64,000 bases of DNA, taken from contig NZ_VXDC01000002.1 in NCBI RefSeq assembly GCF_008711285.1, positions 62,001 through 126,000 on the forward strand, given 5' to 3'. The notes under the pieces were generated by a model. It was given only the letters and a program-made list of their open reading frames with translations. It was not told the origin of the DNA and made no database searches. Positions 26,559 to 36,052 of the stretch are shown here, one piece after another; within the stretch, counting starts at the first letter, position 1; each line of letters opens with the position of its first letter. This stretch comes from Roseibium aquae. GTDB taxonomy: Bacteria; Pseudomonadota; Alphaproteobacteria; Rhizobiales; Stappiaceae. The position numbers were made by a program, and so were the translations under genes.

Positions 26559-28838
26559 CTAAGTCACATTATACGCGGCGATCGCAGCCATGTTGACGAT
26601 CTCGGAATCCTTGGCGCCCATCGGCACAATCTGAACCGGCTTGTCGAGACCGACGAGAAGCGGGCCGATGACCGTCGAGCCGCCCAGTTCCTGCAGCATC
26701 TTGGTCGAGATCGAGGCCGAGTGAAACGCCGGCATGACAAGGATATTGGCCGGCCCCTTCAAACGGCAGAACGGGTACACTCCCATCTTGTCCATATTCA
26801 GCGCCACATCGGCGGCCATTTCGCCGTCATACTCAAAATCCACGCGGCGCCGGTCAAGAATACGCACGGCCTCTTGCACCTTTTCCGAGCGTTCGCCCTT
26901 GGGATGGCCGAAGGTGGAGTAGGCCAGCATGGCAACGCGCGGCTCGTAGCCAAGACGCCGCGCGACATGGGCCGCTTCCTCCGCGATATCGGCCAGTTCC
27001 TCTGCCGTCGGCATGTCGATCACGGCCGTGTCGGCAATCAGGACGGTGCGCCCGCGCGCCAGCGCCAGAGACACGCCAATCATGCGATGACCCGGCTTCA
27101 CATCGAGGCATGACTGGACCGTATCGAGGGCAACCGAATAGTTCCGAGTCAGGCCCGTCACCATCGCGTCCGCATCGCCCCGGGCGACCATGATCGCACC
27201 CCAATAGTTCCGGTCGTTGTTGACCATGCGCTGACAGTCGCGCAGCAGGTAGCCCTTTCGTTGCAAGCGCGCATAAAGATAGGCGGCATAATCTGCATTT
27301 CGGTTGGAAACCCTGGCGTTCTGAATGCGGATGCCGGGCCGGTCGATCTCCACGCCCGCCTGCAGGGCCATCGATTTGATTTCGTCTTCCCGTCCGATCA
27401 GGATCGCCTCGCCCAGCCCCTGGTTGACGAAGCTGGCCGCTGCCCGGATCACCGGCTCCTCCTCGCCTTCGGCGAACACCACCCGCTTGGGCTGCTGGCG
27501 CACCTTGGAGAAGATCCGCTGCAGCGTTCCGGCCACGGGATCGCGGCGGGCGGACAGTTCGTGCTTGTAGGCCTCCATATCGACAATCGGCCGGCCCGCG
27601 ACGCCACTGTCCATGGCCGCTTGTGCCACGGCAGGCGGGATGGCATGGATGAGCCTTGGATCAAAGGGCACGGGAATGATGTATTCCGGTCCGAATTTTG
27701 GCCGGGAGCCGCGATAGGCGGCGGCCACTTCATCGGGCACCTCTTCGCGGGCAAGCCGGGCAAGCGCCTCCGCGCAGGCCACCTTCATGGCATCATTGAT
27801 AGTCGTTGCCCGCACATCCAATGCGCCACGGAAGATATAGGGGAAGCCGAGAACGTTGTTGACCTGGTTCGGATAGTCGGACCGGCCAGTCGCCACGATC
27901 GCATCGTCGCGGACCTCGTGAGCTTCCTCCGGCGTGATTTCCGGATCCGGATTGGCCATCGCGAAAATAATCGGGTTGGGCGCCATTGCCCGCAGCATGT
28001 CCTGGGTCAGCGCTCCCTTGACCGATACACCGAAGAAGACATCCGCGCCCTTCATGGCATCATAGAGCGTCCGGTTGCCGGTTTCGATCGCGTGGCCCGA
28101 CTTCCACTGGTTCATGCCTTCTTCGCGGCCCTTGTAGATCACACCCTTGGTGTCGCAAAGCGTCACGTTTTCATGCGAAACACCCATGGCCTTGATCAGC
28201 TCGATACAGGCGATGCCCGCGGCCCCGGCCCCATTGCAAACCACCTTGGTCGTTTTCATGTCGCGGCCGGTCAGGTGAAGCGCATTGATCAGTCCCGCCG
28301 CCGCGATGATCGCTGTCCCGTGCTGATCGTCATGAAAGACAGGAATGTCCATCAGTTCGCGAAGGCGCTGTTCGATGATGAAGCAATCCGGCGCCTTGAT
28401 ATCCTCCAGATTGATACCGCCGAAGGATGGTCCCAGATACCTCACCGCATTGATGAATTCGTCCACATCTTGCGTATCGACTTCGAGATCGATGGAATCC
28501 ACATCCGCAAACCGCTTGAACAGGACAGCCTTGCCCTCCATCACCGGCTTGGAGGCCAGCGCGCCCAGATTGCCAAGACCCAGAATGGCTGTTCCGTTTG
28601 AAATCACCGCCACGAGATTGCCGCGCGTGGTGTAATCGAACGCCCGGCTCGGGTCTTCGGCAATAGCCCGCACCGGAACCGCGACGCCAGGCGAATAGGC
28701 GAGCGACAGATCCCGTTGTGTTGCCATGGGCTTGGTCGGCGAGATCTCCAGTTTGCCGGGCCGGCCTTCCTGATGAAAGTTCAGGGCCTCCTGGTCGGTG
28801 AAGCTGATGGCGGTCTTGGGCGACTCTTTCCTGGACAT
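26559..28838 (-). CDS. maeB: NADP-dependent malic enzyme with C-terminal phosphotransacetylase-like domain
   Basis: This enzyme decarboxylates malate to pyruvate, feeding acetyl-CoA during growth on C4 acids. The protein is 759 residues. The malic part (1-430) has LSLAYSPGVAVP, GLGNLGALASKPVMEGKA, DVDSIDLEV, FHDDQHGTAIIAAAG and the dinucleotide loop VVCNGAGAAGIACIEL. The C-terminal part (about 445-759) resembles phosphotransacetylase, with VFAEGEEEPVIRAA, MVARGDADAMVTGLTRNY and AMLAYSTFGHPKGER. In this fusion family that part is known to be regulatory rather than an active Pta. The gene is divergent from mutS, as in rhizobia. Confidence 0.96.
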   Translation of the reverse strand: MSRKESPKTAISFTDQEALNFHQEGRPGKLEISPTKPMATQRDLSLAYSPGVAVPVRAIAEDPSRAFDYTTRGNLVAVISNGTAILGLGNLGALASKPVMEGKAVLFKRFADVDSIDLEVDTQDVDEFINAVRYLGPSFGGINLEDIKAPDCFIIEQRLRELMDIPVFHDDQHGTAIIAAAGLINALHLTGRDMKTTKVVCNGAGAAGIACIELIKAMGVSHENVTLCDTKGVIYKGREEGMNQWKSGHAIETGNRTLYDAMKGADVFFGVSVKGALTQDMLRAMAPNPIIFAMANPDPEITPEEAHEVRDDAIVATGRSDYPNQVNNVLGFPYIFRGALDVRATTINDAMKVACAEALARLAREEVPDEVAAAYRGSRPKFGPEYIIPVPFDPRLIHAIPPAVAQAAMDSGVAGRPIVDMEAYKHELSARRDPVAGTLQRIFSKVRQQPKRVVFAEGEEEPVIRAAASFVNQGLGEAILIGREDEIKSMALQAGVEIDRPGIRIQNARVSNRNADYAAYLYARLQRKGYLLRDCQRMVNNDRNYWGAIMVARGDADAMVTGLTRNYSVALDTVQSCLDVKPGHRMIGVSLALARGRTVLIADTAVIDMPTAEELADIAEEAAHVARRLGYEPRVAMLAYSTFGHPKGERSEKVQEAVRILDRRRVDFEYDGEMAADVALNMDKMGVYPFCRLKGPANILVMPAFHSASISTKMLQELGGSTVIGPLLVGLDKPVQIVPMGAKDSEIVNMAAIAAYNVT

Positions 28839-28972
28839 GACTTGGGTGTTTCCTCGGTTGGGCTGTATCCGGCAGGCGGGTTTCAGACCTTATCCCCCGA
28901 AAACTGGCCGCTCAAGGCATGATCGCCTCCGGGAAATGTGAAAGCGGCAAAAGGGTTTGCTACTTTCGCACC

Positions 28973-31690
28973 ATGTCACAGGCGAGCGTCAAAGAAGGTC
29001 CGTCGGCAGACGCGAAAGTCACGCCGATGATGGCCCAGTATATCGAGATCAAGACGGCCAATCCGGACAGTCTGTTGTTCTACCGGATGGGAGATTTTTA
29101 CGAGCTGTTTTTCGAGGATGCGGAAGTCGCGTCCCGTGCGCTGGGCATTACCCTAACCAAGCGCGGCAAACATCAGGGCGAAGATATCCCGATGTGCGGT
29201 GTGCCGGTTCATGCCGCCGACGACTACCTGCAAAAACTGATCAGCCTGGGCTTTCGTGTCTCGGTCTGCGAGCAGACCGAAGATCCGGCGGAAGCGAAAA
29301 AGCGGGGCTCCAAATCGGTGGTTCGGCGGGATGTGGTGCGCCTCGTCACACCCGGCACCTTGACCGAGGAGCGGCTGCTGGATGCGGGCGCGAACAATTT
29401 TCTCGCCGCCCTGACGCGCATCAAGACCGGATCGTCGGAAGAGGATGCGATTTACGGGCTCGCCTGGGTCGATATGTCCACTGGCGGTTTTCATGTCGCG
29501 GAGACGGATCATGCCCGGCTCGCCGCCGATCTTGCCCAGATCGCCCCCCGCGAACTGATCCTTCCCGACCTGCTGTTGCAGGAACCGGTCATCCGCGGCA
29601 TCGCCGAACAGGGGGGCGCTGCCCTTTCACCGGTCCCGCGTGCCTTTTTCGACAGTTCGACCGCCGCCGACCGGTTGGCGCATTACTTTGGCGTCAAGAC
29701 CCTTGACGGATTTGGAACCTTCTCGCGCGCGGAACTGTCCGCCGCGGCCGGCATTCTTGACTATATCGAAAAAACCCAGCTCGGCGAACGCCCGCCGCTC
29801 GATCCGCCCAGCCGCGAGGCGGGGGCCGGGCGCATGCTCATCGATCCGGCCACCCGCGCCAATCTGGAGCTGGTCCGCACCCTGTCGGGCGAAAAACAGG
29901 GCAGTCTGCTGGCCACCATAGACCGAACGGTCACCGGAAGCGGGGCCCGGCTGCTCGCGAGCCGGCTTGCAGGACCGCTGGTAAACCCCGATGTGATCGC
30001 CCAGCGTCTGGATGCGGTCGCCTTCTTTGCCGACAACGACCTGATACGCGAGAACGTCCGTCAGACCTTGAAAAGCGCACCTGACATGGCGCGGGCGCTC
30101 TCGCGCATCGCGCTTCAACGCGGTGGCCCGCGCGATATTCTGGCGATCGCACAGGGGCTGGCCGCCGCGCAGACCGTCTTGATGCAGACAGGTGCCCAGG
30201 ACGCCCATCCCGCCGAGATCGCCGCTGCCCGCTCTAGCCTCGCCCAAGCCCCGCACGAGCTTGCCAAGGAGCTGATCCGGGCCCTCAGGCAGGATCCGCC
30301 GCTACTCAAGCGCGACGGTGGCTTTGTCGCCGAAGGTTATGACCCCAACCTCGATGAATTGCGCGCGCTGCGCGACGAAAGCCGGAAGGTGATCGCCCGG
30401 CTGCAAGCCGACTATGCGGAAGAGCTGGGCCTTCGCTCGCTGAAGATCAAACACAACAACGTGCTCGGGTGGTTCATCGAAACGCCGACCGCCCAGGCGG
30501 ACAAGCTGAAAGACAACCCCAACCGCTTCATTCATCGCCAGACCATGGCGGGGGCGATGCGCTTCACGACGACGGAGCTGGCGGATCTGGAATCAAAGAT
30601 TGCCAGCGCCGGGGAACGGGCGATGGCCATCGAAATGGAGATATTCGACAAGCTGGCGGAGGCCATTGTGTCGAGCGGCGACCTGATCAAGGCGGCCGCC
30701 CGGGGCCTGAGCATCCTTGATGTCTCGTCCGCCCTCGCCAAGCTCGCCCAGGAGGAGGGATACATCCGGCCTGTCGTGGACATGAGCTGTGCCTTTGACA
30801 TCAAAGGCGGCCGTCACCCCGTGGTCGAAAAGGCGCTGAAAACCGGGGGCGGTGAGAGCTTCGTCGCCAATGACGCCGACCTCGGACCAGAAGGAGAGGG
30901 GGACACCGGGCGCATCTGGCTGATCACCGGGCCGAACATGGCCGGCAAATCGACCTTTTTGCGCCAGAACGCGTTGTTCGCCGTCCTTGCCCAGATGGGC
31001 TCATTCGTGCCCGCCGCATCGGCTCATATCGGCGTGGTCGACCGGCTGTTCTCCCGGGTCGGAGCGGCGGACGACCTGGCAAGAGGCCGGTCCACCTTCA
31101 TGGTCGAAATGGTGGAAACGGCCGCGATCCTCAATCAGGCGGGGGACCGCTCGCTGGTGATCCTGGATGAGATCGGACGGGGAACGGCCACTTTCGACGG
31201 ACTGTCCATTGCCTGGGCAACCATCGAACACCTGCATGAGGTCAACCGGTCCCGCGCCCTGTTCGCCACGCATTACCATGAACTGACCGCGCTGAGCCAA
31301 AAGCTCGACCGCCTGTCGAATGCGACCGTCTCGGTCAAGGAATGGAACGGCGAGGTGATCTTCCTGCATGAGATCGTGCCGGGCGCGGCAGACCGGTCCT
31401 ACGGCATCCAGGTGGCCAAGCTCGCCGGCTTGCCGGCCCGTGTGGTGGAGCGCTCCAAACAGGTGCTGAGCCAGCTGGAGGAGCAGGACCGGCAAAACCC
31501 GGCGCAAAGCCTGATCGACGAGCTGCCGCTTTTTGCCGCCCTCACACCTGCAAGCCCCGCCGCTTCAGGTCCTTCCGCAACCGATCCTCTCGTGGAGCAT
31601 CTCGACGGCATCAACCCGGACGACATGACCCCCCGCGAAGCCCTTGAGGCCCTTTATGCGCTCAAGGCAGAGCGGGCCAAGCGGCTGTAG
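28973..31690 (+). CDS. mutS: DNA mismatch repair protein MutS
   Basis: MutS recognises mismatches and recruits MutL. The 905-residue protein starts MSQASVKEG at ATG 28973. Domain I contains the mismatch-wedge motif [11 protein letters not shown], with the Phe-x-Glu seen as DFYELF. The middle is the lever/clamp region ([20 protein letters not shown]). The ATPase has Walker [10 protein letters not shown] near residue 655, [19 protein letters not shown], Walker [17 protein letters not shown] and [11 protein letters not shown] Glu/Ala-rich C-terminal tail ends in the small helical tetramerisation motif ([12 protein letters not shown]). Confidence 0.97.
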   Translation: MSQASVKEGPSADAKVTPMMAQYIEIKTANPDSLLFYRMGDFYELFFEDAEVASRALGITLTKRGKHQGEDIPMCGVPVHAADDYLQKLISLGFRVSVCEQTEDPAEAKKRGSKSVVRRDVVRLVTPGTLTEERLLDAGANNFLAALTRIKTGSSEEDAIYGLAWVDMSTGGFHVAETDHARLAADLAQIAPRELILPDLLLQEPVIRGIAEQGGAALSPVPRAFFDSSTAADRLAHYFGVKTLDGFGTFSRAELSAAAGILDYIEKTQLGERPPLDPPSREAGAGRMLIDPATRANLELVRTLSGEKQGSLLATIDRTVTGSGARLLASRLAGPLVNPDVIAQRLDAVAFFADNDLIRENVRQTLKSAPDMARALSRIALQRGGPRDILAIAQGLAAAQTVLMQTGAQDAHPAEIAAARSSLAQAPHELAKELIRALRQDPPLLKRDGGFVAEGYDPNLDELRALRDESRKVIARLQADYAEELGLRSLKIKHNNVLGWFIETPTAQADKLKDNPNRFIHRQTMAGAMRFTTTELADLESKIASAGERAMAIEMEIFDKLAEAIVSSGDLIKAAARGLSILDVSSALAKLAQEEGYIRPVVDMSCAFDIKGGRHPVVEKALKTGGGESFVANDADLGPEGEGDTGRIWLITGPNMAGKSTFLRQNALFAVLAQMGSFVPAASAHIGVVDRLFSRVGAADDLARGRSTFMVEMVETAAILNQAGDRSLVILDEIGRGTATFDGLSIAWATIEHLHEVNRSRALFATHYHELTALSQKLDRLSNATVSVKEWNGEVIFLHEIVPGAADRSYGIQVAKLAGLPARVVERSKQVLSQLEEQDRQNPAQSLIDELPLFAALTPASPAASGPSATDPLVEHLDGINPDDMTPREALEALYALKAERAKRL

Positions 31691-31770
31691 ACTGCAAAAA
31701 CCCCAACAACCGTTCGCCGCCTGAAGGGTGTGCGCCCTCTTTTGCGCGGCAATCAATGAACCAGACCTGG

Positions 31771-31794
31771 TCCCGGGTCTTCGCCCGGGATGAC
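31771..31794. repeat. REP-like palindrome after mutS
   Basis: TCCCGGG-TCTTCG-CCCGGGA followed by TGACC is the same GTCATCCCGGG-type arm as the elements at 25.9 and 26.4 kb. It lies 80 bp after mutS and may help end its transcript. The rest of 31691-31928 holds no gene. Confidence 0.6.
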
Positions 31795-31928
31795 CTTGTT
31801 TTGAAAGTGGTTCTTTTGCTGAAAGGCACCGGGGCGGGCGCTTACCCTTCAAACGCATTTTCCCGATTAGGTTGCAGAATCAGAAAAAACATGCGTTTTG
31901 GCCCAAGCCGACGCAAGACGGAGTAACC

Positions 31929-32657
31929 ATGCCCGCAACCAGCTTCTTCAAACGGCGCATCGTGCCTGTGTTGCTCTACCTGATTGTGTTCGGTGTTACC
32001 GCCTGGACTCTCTGGTCTTGGTTCGCACCGACCGCCCATGTGCGCTACCGGCTGGACGTGACGCTAGAGGTGGACGGTGCGCCGGTGACCGGCAGCGTCG
32101 TGCAGGAAATGACGATTAGCAGCACGCCGATCGATCTTCTGCCGGACGCGGGTCAGGTTTCCCGCAACGTCCGGGGCCAGGCGCTGGCGCTGGATCTGCC
32201 CGGGCGCGGCACGCTGTTCGTGGCCATGACCCGCTACTGCACCGGAACGACCGAGTGGGGACAGTGCAAGGGCGACTATGGCTATCTCGTGGACCAGGCC
32301 TGCGGCATCAAGCGGGAACAGCCGAATTTCGCGGTCTATGTACGGCGGTTCAAGCGGCTCGACGGCTCATGTCCGCTCACAGCGGACCAATTGCCTGTGA
32401 TAGTCCGGTTTGACGATGAGAACGATCAGTCTTCGGTGCACGTTGTGCGGCCAGAGCATTTGGCGGCGGCCTTTGGGGCCGGTGTCCGCTTCATCAACGC
32501 CAGCGTCACGTTCACAGGCGCACCGCTGACAACCGGGCTCCGGACGCGTCTTCCCTGGCTCGCAAAAGACCCTCCTCCTTCTTATTCAGTGATGATCGAG
32601 GACGCGGACGGCTCGCAGCGTCCTTTTGTTCCGCAATTCTACTTTGAAAGGATTTGA
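31929..32657 (+). CDS. Uncharacterised single-pass membrane protein, 242 residues
   Basis: ATG 31929 follows a GGAG site. Residues 10-32 form one transmembrane helix (VPVLLYLIVFGVTAWTLWSW) after a basic start, with the rest outside the cytoplasm. The exported part is beta-rich (VRYRLDVTLEVDGAPVTGS, LDLPGRGTLFVAMTRY) with several cysteines, then a conserved-looking LPVIVRFDDENDQSSVHVV, AAFGAGVRFINASVTF and TRLPWL stretch. I recall similar proteins in other Proteobacteria paired with a lipase-like hydrolase. Here the downstream reading frame is a stump of such a hydrolase, 2 bp away. A role as chaperone, accessory or immunity partner is only a guess. Confidence 0.7.
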   Translation: MPATSFFKRRIVPVLLYLIVFGVTAWTLWSWFAPTAHVRYRLDVTLEVDGAPVTGSVVQEMTISSTPIDLLPDAGQVSRNVRGQALALDLPGRGTLFVAMTRYCTGTTEWGQCKGDYGYLVDQACGIKREQPNFAVYVRRFKRLDGSCPLTADQLPVIVRFDDENDQSSVHVVRPEHLAAAFGAGVRFINASVTFTGAPLTTGLRTRLPWLAKDPPPSYSVMIEDADGSQRPFVPQFYFERI

Positions 32658-32659
32658 CG

Positions 32660-32821
32660 ATGGCACTCAGGCCCGAAGATTTGGACTACGCCCTTCTTTC
32701 GATGGACGCCTATAACCGCGGCGACAGTCCTTCCATGGACGTTCCTAGTCAGCCGTATACCGTAGCCGACAGGAGCGATCCTTCGGATTCCCGAAATTAC
32801 AGCTTCTCTGCCACCGCGTAG
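32660..32821 (+). pseudogene. Truncated lipase-like (alpha/beta hydrolase) gene stump
   Basis: Two bases after the preceding stop, ATG 32660 opens 53 codons beginning MALRPEDLDYALLSMDAYNRGD and ending NYSFSATA, then TAG. The DYALL-(S)-x-DAYNRG start and FSATAY segment are typical of the N-terminus of large lipase/Mbeg1-like hydrolases of about 300-500 residues. The in-frame sequence after TAG reads RIGWFGRPA and stops again. No Gly-x-Ser-x-Gly region follows before the convergent next gene. I read it as a gene broken by a nonsense change and a 3' deletion. The family call is from memory. Confidence 0.5.
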
Positions 32822-32927
32822 CGCATCGGGTGGTTTGGCAGACCCGCGTAACACGCGGCCACTCAAGAATCGATCAGTCTTTGGCGTGAAATCGGTTCAG
32901 ATGAAACGCCCGCTGATCTTGGGCCCT

Positions 32928-33248
32928 TCAGCCGGTGTGCCGGTTTTTGACCTTCTGGACTTCCGCCATCATATCGGTGAAATCGTCGATTGCCTTGCGG
33001 TCGGCCGCGCTGAGTGTGTCCGAATCCAGTTTCCGGACCACAACCTCCAGCGCTTCGCTGATCCGGCCGATCTGCCGGCCGTAGCTGCCGACATCTTCCA
33101 AAATTGCCTGCTCGACCGCCGGATTGCGCGATTTTCCCAAGTTGATGTTGATCAGGCCGAACTGGCCGCCAAACATCTGGACCATGCTGGTCCAGGGATT
33201 GATGGTCTGGGCGACGTCTCCGGACAGGGGCAATTTGAACATGGGCAT
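32928..33248 (-). CDS. Conserved hypothetical protein, 106 residues
   Basis: ATG 33248 has GAGG 9 bases upstream. The protein starts MPMFKLPLSGDVAQTINPW and contains GGQFGLININLGKSRNP, VEQAILEDVGSYGRQIGRISEAL and a C-terminal helical stretch with VRKLDSDTLSAADRKAIDDF. It is mostly helical, with no signal peptide or membrane segment. I recall similar short proteins in Rhizobiales but no function. It is the second gene of a minus-strand pair with the DUF2244 gene (95 bp apart) and may be cotranscribed. Confidence 0.7.
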   Translation of the reverse strand: MPMFKLPLSGDVAQTINPWTSMVQMFGGQFGLININLGKSRNPAVEQAILEDVGSYGRQIGRISEALEVVVRKLDSDTLSAADRKAIDDFTDMMAEVQKVKNRHTG

Positions 33249-33343
33249 GGCTTGGACCTCGCGCTTGACAATGGAGCGCCATATTAAACCGCGTCTTCTT
33301 GTTGCGATGCAACCTCGCGCTGCTGTCAGACGGCAAGGCCGGT

Positions 33344-33862
33344 TCAAATGCCGCCCGACTTGGCGACGGACAAGGCGTTCGCCATGGCCCCGGCGAAGCT
33401 CGTGCGATCCTCCGGGTTCAGGAAAGCGCCGAGATCCACGCTCTGGCCGCGATTTGTCAGGGCGATCTTGGTCACGCCCTCGTCCTCGATCCGCTCGATC
33501 GACAACCGCACCCACATCGGATTGAAGCGGAACTCCTGGTGCCGTTTACCCGGACCCACTTTCCGGATGACAATCTCCGTGCGGGAAACGACAACTTCCT
33601 CATACGCTTTGGCGGAGCGGTAGTTCAGGCGGAACGCAAGATAGATCAGCAGCATATCGAGGCCGAAAAACCCGAAGACCGGCCACGCACCGATGCTGAG
33701 AAACAAAATCCCGGCCACGAAGGAAATCAGGCCGAGGCACACCATCAGAACGACAAACCCATTGGGACCCAACGACCGGTAGGGTGTCAGGACGGCTGAA
33801 AAAAAGGGGGCGTCGAGATCCTGTCGTCCAGACTGGCCGCGTTTCGGATTGTCCTCACTCAT
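33344..33862 (-). CDS. DUF2244 membrane protein
   Basis: A 172-residue protein with a short cytoplasmic start containing PFFSAVLTPYRSLGPNGF (the DUF2244 signature). Two transmembrane helices follow at about residues 33-55 and 58-80, then a beta-rich domain, EVVVSRTEIVIRKVGPG, FRFNPMWVRLSIE and VDLGAFLNPEDR. The function of the family is unknown. It is divergent from nth; the gap between their starts is only 22 bp, so the promoters must overlap the coding ends. nth and DUF2244 genes are neighbours in many Rhizobiales. Confidence 0.85.
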   Translation of the reverse strand: MSEDNPKRGQSGRQDLDAPFFSAVLTPYRSLGPNGFVVLMVCLGLISFVAGILFLSIGAWPVFGFFGLDMLLIYLAFRLNYRSAKAYEEVVVSRTEIVIRKVGPGKRHQEFRFNPMWVRLSIERIEDEGVTKIALTNRGQSVDLGAFLNPEDRTSFAGAMANALSVAKSGGI

Positions 33863-33884
33863 GCCCTGCGATTATAGAGAGGGC

Positions 33885-34709
33885 ATGTCAGAAGCAAAGA
33901 CCAAACCCCGCAGAAAACGGGCCGCCCCTTCTTCCAAGCCGGCAAAGCCGGCAAAGCGCGCGCCCTCGGTCGACAACCCAGGCAAGGTGCTGAAGCGTTC
34001 CAGGTACTCGCGTTCGGAGACCTACGACATCTTCCGCCGGTTCCATGCAGACAACCCGGAACCGGAAGGCGAACTCGACTACACCAATGCCTACACCCTG
34101 TTGGTGGCGGTCCTTCTGTCTGCTCAAGCGACGGATGTCGGGGTCAACCGCGCGACCAAAAACTTGTTTCGCATGGCCGACACACCGCAAAAAATGCTGG
34201 CGCTGGGAGAAGACAGGGTGCGGGAGGAGATCCGGACCATCGGCTTGTTCAAGACGAAAGCCAGAAACGTCATCTTGATGTCAGAGCAGCTCATTCGGGA
34301 CCATGGCGGCGAGGTTCCGGAGGACCGCGAGGCACTGGAGAAACTTCCCGGTGTCGGCCGGAAAACCGCCAATGTCGTCCTGAATATCTTTTTCGGGCAT
34401 CCGACGATAGCGGTCGATACCCATCTGTTCCGGCTCGCCAACCGCATCGGCATCGCGCCGGGAAAAACGCCGCTGGATGTCGAGAAGGCCCTGGAAAAAG
34501 CCGTTCCGCGGGAATTCGGGCAACATGCCCATCATTGGCTCATCCTGCATGGCCGGTACATCTGCAAAGCGCGCAAGCCGGAATGCAAGCGCTGCGTGAT
34601 CTATGATCTGTGCCGCAGCCCTGAACGGGAAAAGCTGGACGCAATCCCCGACATTGCCCTGCGCACTGCCCAGCGCATTTCCGACGGCGAGGCGCTGTCT
34701 GCATCGTGA
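33885..34709 (+). CDS. nth: Endonuclease III
   Basis: Nth is a DNA glycosylase/AP lyase that removes oxidised pyrimidines. The 274-residue protein has a basic, Lys/Pro-rich N-terminal extension (about 45 residues), then LLSAQATDVGVNRAT, the helix-hairpin-helix LPGVGRKTANVVL carrying the catalytic Lys, the catalytic Asp in TIAVDTHLFRLANR, and a C-terminal 4Fe-4S cluster, Cys-x6-Cys-x2-Cys-x5-Cys (CKARKPECKRCVIYDLC). Start ATG 33885 has an AGAGGG site. The next gene overlaps its stop as GTGA. Confidence 0.96.
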   Translation: MSEAKTKPRRKRAAPSSKPAKPAKRAPSVDNPGKVLKRSRYSRSETYDIFRRFHADNPEPEGELDYTNAYTLLVAVLLSAQATDVGVNRATKNLFRMADTPQKMLALGEDRVREEIRTIGLFKTKARNVILMSEQLIRDHGGEVPEDREALEKLPGVGRKTANVVLNIFFGHPTIAVDTHLFRLANRIGIAPGKTPLDVEKALEKAVPREFGQHAHHWLILHGRYICKARKPECKRCVIYDLCRSPEREKLDAIPDIALRTAQRISDGEALSAS

Positions 34710-35269
34710 GCCGGCCTCAACAGGATCCATCACCGACCTCAAGGCTCCGGTTCCGAAGACCCGCGGCATCGGATGCCCCGTTCATCCTGCAACTGATGAA
34801 TGAGCCGGGTTACCACCGGTTCATCGGCGATCGCGGAATTGGCTCGATCGCCGACGCGGAAGCCTTCATCCAGGACCGGATGCTGTCCACGTTCCGCCAA
34901 AACGGTTTCGGAATGTGGCTCATGAACCTAAAGCCGGAGGGGACGCCCGTCGGCATTTGCGGTTTGAACAAGCGGAACGGGCTTCTCGCGCCGGATCTGG
35001 GCTACGCCCTCGTATCCAGCTTTGAAGGACAGGGATTCGCACGGGAGGCGGTGGGCGCCATCGTCGACCACGGGTTCTCAACCCTTGGGCTTCCCCGCAT
35101 CCTGGCGGTCACGCTGCCGGACAACAGTAAATCCGTTCGTCTTCTGACAAGCGCGGGTTTCAGCTTCAGGAAGATCATTCGCAAGTCACCGGACGGGCAA
35201 CCTGTCGCGCTTTATGATGTGAGTCTGAAGCGGATCAACCGTCTCTTGAGCGAAAATACGGCCGGTTGA
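34706..35269 (+). CDS. GNAT-family N-acetyltransferase (RimJ/RimL-like)
   Basis: A 187-residue acetyltransferase of the RimJ-like subgroup: LRFRRPAASDAPFILQLMN at the start, FGMWLMNLKPEGTPVGICGL, LGYALVSSFEGQGFAREAVGAIVDHGF carrying the acetyl-CoA loop (Q-G-x-A form), and LPDNSKSVRLLTSAGFSF near the end. The substrate is unknown. GTG 34706 overlaps the nth stop by 4 bp, so it is translationally coupled to nth, though a functional link is not obvious. It ends 7 bp from the convergent irr gene. Confidence 0.9.
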   Translation: MSRPQQDPSPTSRLRFRRPAASDAPFILQLMNEPGYHRFIGDRGIGSIADAEAFIQDRMLSTFRQNGFGMWLMNLKPEGTPVGICGLNKRNGLLAPDLGYALVSSFEGQGFAREAVGAIVDHGFSTLGLPRILAVTLPDNSKSVRLLTSAGFSFRKIIRKSPDGQPVALYDVSLKRINRLLSENTAG

Positions 35270-35276
35270 GGTCAGA

Positions 35277-35708
35277 TCACGCCTTTGGACGGACCCGCAC
35301 GATCACATCGACGCGAACGACTTCCATCCCCGCCGGCGCCTTGGGAACCGAACCGATGCCGACGCCTTCCCCGGGAATGTCGACCACCTTGTTCTCACCT
35401 TCGATAAAAAAGTGATGGTGATCCGAGGTGTTGGTATCGAAATAGGTTTTGGTCCCGTCAATCGCGACTTCGCGCAACAGGCCAGCCTGGGTAAATTGGT
35501 GAAGGGTATTGTAAACGGTCGCCAAAGAGACCGGAACCTTTGCGCCCACGGCCTCTTCATGCAGAAGCTCGGCAGAAATGTGCCGATCTCCCTTTGAAAA
35601 CAGCAATTCAGCCAGGGAGACGCGCTGACGGGTTGGCCGCAGTCCGGCCTGCCGAAGCATGTCGGAGACATCAGTACATCTGTAATGTACCGCTGCATTT
35701 TCGGTCAT
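35277..35708 (-). CDS. irr: Iron response regulator Irr (Fur family)
   Basis: Irr is a Fur-family repressor/activator of haem and iron genes in Rhizobiales and relatives; haem signals iron sufficiency. The 143-residue protein has the winged helix (LRQAGLRPTRQRVSLAELLF, SLATVYNTLHQFTQAGLL), FDTNTSDHHHFFIEGENKV with the three-histidine haem-binding motif of Irr, and the typical VDIPGEGV stretch. The CxxC zinc pair of Fur is absent, as in Irr. The N-terminal haem regulatory Cys-Pro motif of Bradyrhizobium Irr is also absent (the Cys is followed by Thr). It is divergent from fabA, as in other Rhizobiales. Confidence 0.92.
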   Translation of the reverse strand: MTENAAVHYRCTDVSDMLRQAGLRPTRQRVSLAELLFSKGDRHISAELLHEEAVGAKVPVSLATVYNTLHQFTQAGLLREVAIDGTKTYFDTNTSDHHHFFIEGENKVVDIPGEGVGIGSVPKAPAGMEVVRVDVIVRVRPKA

Positions 35709-36052
35709 ATCTGGCCTTCTCCGTAATCTTCGCCTGGCAACTGAAAGCTACATCCGCAACACATATCCGGTGTTTTCGTCAGGAAATCCGGCATGGTTGA
35801 CGCGTCCAGCGTTCCCATTACTGCCATTTCTTGGGGCTAAAATGCAAGTTTTTCATTGCACAAATCCAATGTGGCGCGATGTCACAATTCACCCGGCAAG
35901 GTACCGCCTCGAAATCGCGCAAGCCACTTCACCTTTGCGGAACCTTTCGAAGCGATTGCCTGTGTGTTAGGAAAGCGCCCTATTCGTCCTATACAAGAAC
36001 TGGCCCAGAAGCGTGGACTCGACCGATTGGGCCAAAGACAAACGGATCATGA
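35709..36052. promoter_or_regulatory. irr/fabA divergent intergenic region
   Basis: There is no convincing gene in these 344 bp. TTAGGA (35967-35972) and TATACA (35990-35995), 17 bases apart, make a plausible fabA promoter about 55 bp before its ATG. The inverted repeat TGCAA-N8-TTGCA (35843-35860) lies in an AT-rich patch nearer irr and could be a regulator site. I see no clear Irr box. Confidence 0.5.

Noticed and set aside
27261-28601. A 446-codon open frame opposite maeB
   Set aside because: It lies wholly antisense to the clear malic enzyme gene, has an Arg/His/Asp-heavy composition with no domain, and is explained by the third-position GC of maeB.
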